A stretch of DNA of 8,704 nt. It comes from Bacteroidetes bacterium GWA2_30_7. GTDB lineage: Bacteria > Bacteroidota > Bacteroidia > Bacteroidales > GWF2-33-38. This document shows, piece after piece, positions 1 through 5,169 of this stretch. The translations under genes were made by a program, and so were the position numbers. The stretch's first letter is position 1; the number at the start of each line of letters is the position of its first letter. A model generated the notes under the pieces. It saw only the letters and a list, made by a program, of their open reading frames with translations. It made no database searches and was not told the origin of the DNA. The stretch lies in NCBI GenBank assembly GCA_001768155.1, contig MENC01000040.1:400-9103 (forward strand). Reading direction: 5' to 3'.

Positions 1-1
1 A

Positions 2-754
2 GATGTAATTGGTATGGGCGAACACCCTGCAAAAGCATTTCAGCTAAAACCAAATTCGAGTATTGCCCGAGGTTTCAAACTATTATCAGCAGGCGAAATA
101 GATGGTTTTGCAAGTGCCGGAAGCACAGGGGCAATGCTTGTGGGAGCTATGTACACTGTAAAATCAATACCCGGAATTATTCGCCCAACAATTGCTGCAG
201 CGTATCCAAGACCAAATGGGAAATACATGATTCTCGCCGATGTAGGAATAAATGTAGATTGCAAACCAGATGTACTATATCAATATGCAATTTTATCATC
301 AATTTATGCACAAAATGTATTTGGTATTGAAAATCCAAAAGTAGGCTTAATGAATATTGGCGAGGAAGAAGAAAAAGGAAATCTAGCTACCAGAACAACT
401 CACGAATTGATGAAAGACACAAAAGATTTTAATTTCATTGGAAATGTTGAAGGAAACGATGTTTTCAGTGAAGAAAAATGTGATGTTATAATAACTGATG
501 GCTTTACAGGTAACGTAATTCTTAAAAACGTAGAATCGTTTTACACATTACTTAAAAAAAGAAATGTTGAAGATGATTATATCAAAAAATTGAATTTTGA
601 AGATTATGGAGGCACTCCGGTTTTAGGAATAAACTCTAATGTTATGATAGGTCATGGAATATCTAGCGAATATGCTATTAAAAATATGATTCATCACACA
701 AAATCCATTATCGAATCAAGAATGGTTGAAAAAATAAAAGAAGCATTTAAATAA
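2..754 (+). CDS. plsX: Phosphate acyltransferase PlsX (5' partial)
   Basis: PlsX makes acyl-phosphate from acyl-ACP and inorganic phosphate, the first step of the PlsX/PlsY route to phosphatidic acid; it is a peripheral membrane enzyme. The reading frame is open to the left edge, beginning D-V-I-G before the first ATG at 14, so that ATG is internal and the true start lies outside the window. About 250 residues are visible, against roughly 310-350 for the family, so some 60-70 N-terminal residues are missing. Family blocks that can be read are SAGSTGAMLVGAM, ADVGINVDCKPD, GLMNIGEEEEKGN, IITDGFTGNVILK and, near the C-terminus, YGGTPVLGINSNVMIGHG. The stop is 6 bases before fabH, the classic plsX-fabH arrangement, so co-transcription is very likely. 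Assignment is firm; the exact length is unknown. Confidence 0.96.
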   Translation, partial: DVIGMGEHPAKAFQLKPNSSIARGFKLLSAGEIDGFASAGSTGAMLVGAMYTVKSIPGIIRPTIAAAYPRPNGKYMILADVGINVDCKPDVLYQYAILSSIYAQNVFGIENPKVGLMNIGEEEEKGNLATRTTHELMKDTKDFNFIGNVEGNDVFSEEKCDVIITDGFTGNVILKNVESFYTLLKKRNVEDDYIKKLNFEDYGGTPVLGINSNVMIGHGISSEYAIKNMIHHTKSIIESRMVEKIKEAFK

Positions 755-760
755 ATAAGA

Positions 761-1759
761 ATGAGCAAGATTACTGCTGCTATAACAGGAGTTGAGGCAT
801 ATTTGCCAGAATATATACTTACCAACGAGGAACTTAGCAAAATGGTTGATACATCAGACGAATGGATAATGACTCGCATTGGTATAAAAGAACGAAGAAT
901 TCAAAAAGGTGAAGGACTTGGTACCTCTGATATGGCTGTAGAAGCTGTAAAAAAATTATTCAAAAAACTTAATTTATCACCCGAAGATATCGACTTAGTT
1001 ATTTGTGCCACAGTTACTCCAGATATGCAATTTCCTGCTACAGCAAATATAATTTGCGATAAAGTTGGAATTAAAAATGCTTTTAGTTTCGATATTGGAG
1101 CAGCATGTTCGGGATTTATTTACTCATTAGTAACTGCATCTCAATATATTGAGACTGGTAGATATAAAAAAATACTAGTTGTAGGAGCAGATAAAATGTC
1201 ATCTATAGTTGATTATACCGACCGAAATACTTGCCCAATTTTTGGCGATGGTTCAGGAGTAGTATTACTTGAACCAACAACTGACGGAACCGGAATAATT
1301 GATTATATATGCAGAGTAGATGGCTCTGGCAGAAAGCATTTACATCAGAAAGCCGGAGGTTCAATAAAACCGGCATCACACGAAACAGTTGATGCAAAAG
1401 AACACTTCATTTATCAAGAAGGTCAAGCAGTATTTAAATTTGCAGTATCTAAAATGGCTGATGTTTCTGTTGAATTAATGGAAAAAAACAATCTCAAGTC
1501 TGAAGATATAGCTTGGTTGGTTCCACATCAAGCAAATTTAAGAATTATTGACGCTACAGGTAAAAGAATGGGATTGCCGGCAGAAAAAGTAATGATAAAT
1601 ATTGAAAAATACGGAAATACTACTTCTGGTACAATTCCTATTTGCTTATGGGATTACGAGAAACAACTCAAAAAAGGAGATAATCTTATTTTATCAGCTT
1701 TTGGAGGCGGTTTTACTTGGGGTTCAATTTATGTAAAGTGGTCGTACGATTCAATTTAG
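761..1759 (+). CDS. fabH: Beta-ketoacyl-ACP synthase III (FabH)
   Basis: FabH condenses acetyl-CoA or a branched acyl-CoA primer with malonyl-ACP to start type II fatty acid synthesis in the cytoplasm. The protein has 332 residues, normal for the family. The catalytic triad is visible: Cys116 in GAACSGF, His256 in VPHQANLRI and Asn286 in YGNTTSG. The C-terminal glycine-rich block AFGGGFTWGS (313-322) is also typical. The ATG at 761 fits the family start (MSKITAAITGVEAYLPE), and the adjacent plsX implies one operon. The primer preference cannot be read from the sequence. The last 95 bases of homologous sequence (1658-1752) recur almost identically at 3012-3106, downstream of the next gene; this copy retains the conserved glycine 315 that the other has lost, so it is the functional one. 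Confidence 0.97.
   Translation: MSKITAAITGVEAYLPEYILTNEELSKMVDTSDEWIMTRIGIKERRIQKGEGLGTSDMAVEAVKKLFKKLNLSPEDIDLVICATVTPDMQFPATANIICDKVGIKNAFSFDIGAACSGFIYSLVTASQYIETGRYKKILVVGADKMSSIVDYTDRNTCPIFGDGSGVVLLEPTTDGTGIIDYICRVDGSGRKHLHQKAGGSIKPASHETVDAKEHFIYQEGQAVFKFAVSKMADVSVELMEKNNLKSEDIAWLVPHQANLRIIDATGKRMGLPAEKVMINIEKYGNTTSGTIPICLWDYEKQLKKGDNLILSAFGGGFTWGSIYVKWSYDSI
1658..1752 (+). repeat. Direct repeat, copy 1 (3' end of fabH)
   Basis: This 95-base stretch inside fabH codes for residues 300 to 331 (first two bases of codon 331). It matches 3012-3106 at 93 of 95 positions by my hand alignment, with differences at 1704 (G here, A in the copy) and 1726 (A here, T in the copy). Beyond 1752 and before 1658 the two sequences diverge at once. 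The repeats lie in the same orientation 1354 bases apart and bracket the metallophosphoesterase gene. Confidence 0.95.
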
Positions 1760-1870
1760 TATTCGTTAAGAAATAGACTACTCAAAGTAGGCTTAATCCT
1801 TGTATTTTGGGATTTGAAACTTAGTTCTTTGAGCTTATTTTAATATTTTACATGTACTTAGGATATTATC

Positions 1871-2971
1871 ATGAAAATCATAATTGTTTCTTTATTTTTA
1901 ATTTTTATTTGTGAGGCTTATTCCCAAAAATTTGCTTTTATAGGCGACCAAAGGGGTGCAACAACTGCAACACAGCAAGTGTCTGCATTAATTGACTCAT
2001 GGAATCCTGAATTAATTGTAACAAGTGGCGATAACTTCGACTTAACACAAGGCACAGTAGATGAACAAGTAGGAATGTTTTTTCATAATTATATTTATCC
2101 ATATATCGGAAATTTTGGCGATGGAGATACTGTAAACAGGTTTTTTCCAACTTTAGGAAATCACGACTTAATTGGTAATGGACTTGATGAATATTTAAGT
2201 TATTTTACATTGCCGGGTAATGAAAGATATTATGATTTTGTTAATGGAAATGTACATTTTTATTTAATTAACAGCAATCCTAACGAAATTGATGGAACAG
2301 ATTTACAATCAATTCAAGCACAATGGTTGCAAAATAATTTGTTAGTTGCAACCGAACAATGGAAAATTATTTGTTTTCACCATTCACCCTATTCATCATC
2401 TATACATGGAAATAATTCTTGGATGGACTGGCCCTTTCAAGAATGGGGCGCTACGGCAGTTTTTGCTGGACACGACCATGTATATGAACGGATTATGAAA
2501 AATAATTTCCCATATTTTATTAATGGTGCCGGTGGAGCTAATTTATATAACTTTAATACGCCAATTGAAGGAAGCATAGTTAGATATAATGCAAACTATG
2601 GAGCACAACTTATTAATGCTTATTCAGATAGCATTGTGTTTAAATTTATTAATATAAATAATGAACAAATAGATTCTTTTACAATAATTAAGCAAATAGA
2701 AACCTCAAGTTCTTATAAATCAATTAATAATAATATTTTAGAAGTTATTAAAGATGGTAATTTTCGATATGTAAAATATAGCTTGGATTATAATTCAGAT
2801 ATTTCGATAAAAATATTTAATTTATTTGGTAAACTTATTCAAGAAGTGATTTATTTTAAAAAGAATAAAGGAGTTTATATTGAAAAAATAATTCCACAAG
2901 CAAAAGAAAGCGTTTATATAATTTGTCTTAGTATAAATAACAAAGTTATTGTATCGAAAAAAATATTTTAA
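1871..2971 (+). CDS. Secreted metallophosphoesterase (acid-phosphatase-like) with T9SS-type tail
   Basis: This is a predicted extracellular or surface phosphatase of the calcineurin-like superfamily, 366 residues. Residues 1-19 form a signal peptide with cleavage probably between Ser18 and Gln19. The catalytic domain (about 20-275) has the metal-binding blocks in order: GD at 25-26, GDN at 53-55, GNHD at 96-99, His170/His171 in CFHHSP and GHDH at 200-203. The order resembles tartrate-resistant/purple acid phosphatases, but the GDNFY block reads GDNFD, so the iron-binding Tyr is Asp57. Residues about 285-366 resemble a type A T9SS sorting domain (SIKIFNLFGKLIQEV, VYIICLSINNK, final KKIF), implying export through the type IX system. 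The substrate is unknown; phosphomonoesters are plausible. The gene begins 111 bases after fabH, with no convincing promoter or terminator seen, and its 3' part looks more AT-rich than fabH. It lies between two copies of the fabH 3' end, suggesting insertion. Confidence 0.88.
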   Translation: MKIIIVSLFLIFICEAYSQKFAFIGDQRGATTATQQVSALIDSWNPELIVTSGDNFDLTQGTVDEQVGMFFHNYIYPYIGNFGDGDTVNRFFPTLGNHDLIGNGLDEYLSYFTLPGNERYYDFVNGNVHFYLINSNPNEIDGTDLQSIQAQWLQNNLLVATEQWKIICFHHSPYSSSIHGNNSWMDWPFQEWGATAVFAGHDHVYERIMKNNFPYFINGAGGANLYNFNTPIEGSIVRYNANYGAQLINAYSDSIVFKFININNEQIDSFTIIKQIETSSSYKSINNNILEVIKDGNFRYVKYSLDYNSDISIKIFNLFGKLIQEVIYFKKNKGVYIEKIIPQAKESVYIICLSINNKVIVSKKIF

Positions 2972-2990
2972 CAGATTTAAAAATTTTAGA

Positions 2991-3017
2991 GTGACGCATT
3001 GTCGAAGTCAGGAGAAA
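2991..3017 (+). repeat. Possible Bacteroidota-type short dispersed repeat
   Basis: The sequence GTGACGCATTGTCGAAGTCA followed by GGAGAAA resembles, from memory, short dispersed repeats of the form tgac...cgaagtc...ggagaaat seen in many Bacteroidota genomes. It has short TGAC/GTCA complementary ends at 2992-2995 and 3007-3010. Its last bases, GAGAAA, overlap the first bases of the fabH fragment, so the breakpoint of that duplication coincides with the end of this motif. Only one copy is present in the window, so repeat status is an inference. Confidence 0.35.
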
Positions 3018-3110
3018 CAACTCAAAAAAGGAGATAATCTTATTTTATCAGCTTTTGAAGGCGGTTTTACTTGGGGTTCTATTTATGTAAAGTGGTCGTA
3101 CGATTCGTAA
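3012..3110 (+). pseudogene. fabH 3'-end fragment (duplicate)
   Basis: Bases 3012-3106 repeat fabH 1658-1752 with two mismatches, in the same reading frame, and then reach a TAA at 3108-3110. The fragment would encode about 32 residues (from EKQLKKGDNLIL to KWSYDS) with no start codon, so it is a remnant and not a gene. One difference is silent (TCA to TCT, Ser). The other changes the first glycine of AFGGGFTWGS to glutamate, which would probably damage a real FabH, so the copy is not under selection. It stops one codon earlier than fabH. The high identity suggests a recent event. Confidence 0.93.
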
Positions 3111-3192
3111 AATTATTTCAATTTTTTAGACCCGTTATCAGTTATTTTGTTCTAATTGAATAGCGTTTTAAAAAAAATGCCTTCGAAAATAT
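3111..3192. other. AT-rich spacer, no feature recognised
   Basis: Between the fabH fragment and the inverted-repeat element there are 82 AT-rich bases. They contain a run of eight adenines (about 3170-3177) but no credible reading frame, hairpin or promoter that I can support. Together with the fabH fragment and the repeat element this accounts for the gene-free interval 2972-3430. Confidence 0.6.
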
Positions 3193-3228
3193 TAGACATC
3201 TTTCCAAATTAATAATAAGGATTATTAA

Positions 3229-3248
3229 CCCTGACCTTTAGGTCGGGG
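3229..3248. repeat. GACCTTTAGGTC palindrome, left copy
   Basis: The sequence CCCTGACCTTTAGGTCGGGG forms a short hairpin (GACCT/AGGTC arms around TT, extended by G-C and one G-T pair). It is the mirror partner of 3376-3395, from which it differs by one base (T at 3232). Short palindromes of this kind are, from memory, frequent REP-like units in Bacteroidota. It is not followed by a T-run, so it is not a classical intrinsic terminator. Confidence 0.75.
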
Positions 3249-3272
3249 ATTGATGAAATAGAAAGCATTCTT

Positions 3273-3285
3273 GGCTTTAGCCATG
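3273..3285. repeat. GGCTTTAGCC palindrome, left copy
   Basis: GGCTTTAGCCATG contains the small palindrome TGGCTTTAGCCA (from 3272) and is the exact reverse complement of 3343-3355. It shares the CTTTAG centre with the outer palindromes while its flanking bases differ, as in related REP families. Confidence 0.7.
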
Positions 3286-3342
3286 CCTTTTGTTCATAAT
3301 TTTTGTTTATCATCGCAATAACTTCTTATTATTAATAAAATT

Positions 3343-3355
3343 CATGGCTAAAGCC
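3343..3355. repeat. GGCTAAAGCC palindrome, right copy
   Basis: CATGGCTAAAGCC is the exact reverse complement of 3273-3285 and is followed by CTTTTTTG. Pairing of the two 13-base arms across 57 bases, with the T-run after the second arm, could give a weak terminator for rightward transcription from the fabH side. This is an inference only. Confidence 0.65.
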
Positions 3356-3375
3356 CTTTTTTGCATATTCTTTTT

Positions 3376-3395
3376 CCCCGACCTAAAGGTCGGGG
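3376..3395. repeat. GACCTAAAGGTC palindrome, right copy
   Basis: CCCCGACCTAAAGGTCGGGG has two perfect 9-base arms around AA. It is the mirror partner of 3229-3248. It is preceded, not followed, by a T-run on the plus strand, and the minus-strand transcript would read A's after the hairpin, so neither direction gives a standard intrinsic terminator. A barrier or 3'-end-protecting role after the SulP gene remains possible. Confidence 0.75.
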
Positions 3396-3430
3396 TTATC
3401 CAAATATTAATTTGGAAAGATGTCTATTGA

Positions 3431-5152
3431 CTAATCCTTAACTTTTTCTTTATTTTCGTATTCACACAAAGTATGCAAAACAACATCATGCACTGCATCT
3501 CTTCTGCTGACATGCCCCAAAAGATGTTCAATATCTTCGAATCGTAAAATATCTCGAACCTCCGAATGAGCTTCTGCTACTCTTAGGATTATCCCTTTTG
3601 CTTCTAAGTTAATATATAAACGTTTTATTAATCTGGCTCCACTCGAATCAATATAGGCAGAAGTACTTAAATCAAAAATTACAACTTTTAACGATGTGCC
3701 TGATTCCAAAACCTTATTCCAAACAATATGGTAAACATTCGCAACATTAAAATACAATAGTGCAGATTCAACTCTAAACAAAAGTACTCCAGGCAAAACT
3801 TCATTATCGGGATGACGCTTTATGTCTGTATATCTGTTTGTTCCGGGTATTCTTCCAAGAAAAGCAATATGTGGTGTTGACACAGTTCTTATAATTAATA
3901 TTAATGATGCTAATGCTGCTATAATTACTCCTTGTAGTATGCCAAAAATTATAACGCTCACAAGTGCTATCATTGCAATTATAAAATCGAAACGATTACA
4001 TTTTCGTAAACGATTAAGTTCTTTTATATCAACTAAACCTTTTATAGCAACAAGAACTATTGCTGCAAGTATTACTGTAGGCAAATTTTTAAGCAAGCTT
4101 GTTAAAAACAAAAGACAAATAGCTATGCTTACAGAAGCAATAACAAGAGATAACGGAGTTTTTGCACCAGCTTTTTCGTTAACAACAGATTGTGATAATC
4201 CTCCACTTACCGGATAACCATGTCCTAACGAAATTGCAAAGTTTGTAATACCAAGTGCAAGTAATTCTTGACGAGCATCAATTTCGTAATTATTTTTTTG
4301 TGCCAGTGATTTTGCTGCCGATACACTTTCAATATATGCTAGAAGAAAACATGCAAATGCAAGTGGAAGAACATTTTTAAACTCTTGTAATGTAAATATT
4401 GGAAAATGTAATTTCGGTAATCCTGAAGGCACAATGCCAACTGTACTAAATCCAAATGTGCCTAGTGGTGAAATAGTTATAATAATAATTGATAATGCGA
4501 CAACAATTATGGTTACCGGCTTGCCAGGTAATAATTTTTCGCCAACAATAATCAGTGCAATTGCAACAATACCAAAAATTAAGACTGCAATATTAGTATC
4601 TGGTATTTGACTAAATAATGTTGTTAAGCGGTTGAAAAAATTTTCGCCACCACCTTCTACTCCAAACAATTTTGGAAATTGTGTTAAACCAATTGTAATA
4701 GCAGCACCGGCTTTAAATCCTAATAAAACTGTTTCGCTAATAAAATTTATTATGCTGCTTAATCGAAGCAAATAAGCCAAAATACTCATTATAGCAAAAA
4801 CTAATGCTGTTAATGATGCAATATCAACCCAGCGTTGAGTATCTCCTTTTGAAAGCCCCGCAAGTGAAACACCAATAAGCATTGAAATTGCCGAAGTTGG
4901 TCCAATTGCCAGTTGCTTTCCTGTACCTAATAATGCATAAAATACACCACCAATGAGATATCCGTAAACGCCATATTGAGGAGGCAATCCAGCTAAAGTA
5001 GCATAGGCTAAAGAAACAGGAATTGCATAGGCAGCCAAGGTAATTCCTGCAACAGTATCGTTACCAAATACTTTTAAATTATATCCCGAAAGCCATTGAA
5101 AAGCAGGGATATAGTTCTTTAAAATACTGCCGAATTTTTTAATATAACTCAT
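3431..5152 (-). CDS. SulP/SLC26-family anion transporter with STAS domain
   Basis: This is an inner-membrane anion permease of 573 residues, a normal SulP length. The N-terminal part (about 30-425) is hydrophobic with many membrane segments and carries the SulP signature (DTVAGITLAAYAIPVSLAYA then AGLPPQYGVYG, 32-64), the block GTGKQLAIGPTSA (76-88), the ACFLLAYIESVSAAK region (267-281) and PVSGGLSQSVVNEKAGAKTP (314-333). The C-terminal part (about 455-565) is a cytoplasmic STAS domain with the characteristic VIFDLSTSAYIDSSGARL (491-508). Family members carry sulfate, bicarbonate, dicarboxylates or other anions; the sequence does not settle the substrate, and sulfate should not be assumed. 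The start lies 17 bases after the stop of the iron-sulfur flavoprotein gene, so the two are almost certainly co-transcribed. The stop codon is 4 bases from the inverted-repeat element. Confidence 0.93.
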   Translation of the reverse strand: MSYIKKFGSILKNYIPAFQWLSGYNLKVFGNDTVAGITLAAYAIPVSLAYATLAGLPPQYGVYGYLIGGVFYALLGTGKQLAIGPTSAISMLIGVSLAGLSKGDTQRWVDIASLTALVFAIMSILAYLLRLSSIINFISETVLLGFKAGAAITIGLTQFPKLFGVEGGGENFFNRLTTLFSQIPDTNIAVLIFGIVAIALIIVGEKLLPGKPVTIIVVALSIIIITISPLGTFGFSTVGIVPSGLPKLHFPIFTLQEFKNVLPLAFACFLLAYIESVSAAKSLAQKNNYEIDARQELLALGITNFAISLGHGYPVSGGLSQSVVNEKAGAKTPLSLVIASVSIAICLLFLTSLLKNLPTVILAAIVLVAIKGLVDIKELNRLRKCNRFDFIIAMIALVSVIIFGILQGVIIAALASLILIIRTVSTPHIAFLGRIPGTNRYTDIKRHPDNEVLPGVLLFRVESALLYFNVANVYHIVWNKVLESGTSLKVVIFDLSTSAYIDSSGARLIKRLYINLEAKGIILRVAEAHSEVRDILRFEDIEHLLGHVSRRDAVHDVVLHTLCEYENKEKVKD

Positions 5153-5169
5153 ATTATTTTTTTAATCGT

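Larger units (their letters stand above)
3193..3426. mobile_element. MITE/REP-like nested inverted-repeat element
   Basis: The ends are perfect 22-base inverted repeats: 3193-3214 (starting TAGACATCTTTCC) and its reverse complement at 3405-3426. Inside are two further mirrored pairs: the palindromes at 3229-3248 and 3376-3395, and 13-base arms at 3273-3285 and 3343-3355. No reading frame of note lies within, so this would be a non-autonomous element. If the terminal TA on each side is a target duplication, the arms proper begin GACATC, which would fit a TA-targeting transposase such as the IS630/Tc1-mariner group; TA is also simply part of the palindrome, so this is weak. The element ends 4 bases from the SulP stop codon, between convergent genes, where its RNA could fold strongly and protect or end transcripts. 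No transposase is present in the window. Confidence 0.7.

Noticed and set aside
338..1797. A 14-base identical string (AAAGTAGGCTTAAT) occurs in plsX at 338-351 and after fabH at 1784-1797.
   Set aside because: In an AT-rich window of this size a single 14-base match is near chance expectation, and the flanks do not align further.
1781..1840. CTCAAAG (1781-1787, with one shift) and CTTTGAG (1827-1833) followed by a T-rich stretch, a possible terminator after fabH.
   Set aside because: The stem is only 7 bases with a loop of about 40 bases and an interrupted T-run, so it is too weak to annotate.
3229..3395. The GC-rich palindromes as intrinsic terminators for the converging genes.
   Set aside because: Neither GC-rich hairpin is followed by a T-run in the direction of transcription; they fit repeat units better.
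3822..4217. A 131-codon open frame on the plus strand opposite the SulP gene.
   Set aside because: It lies wholly antisense to a clear transporter gene, and its residues show no recognisable domain.
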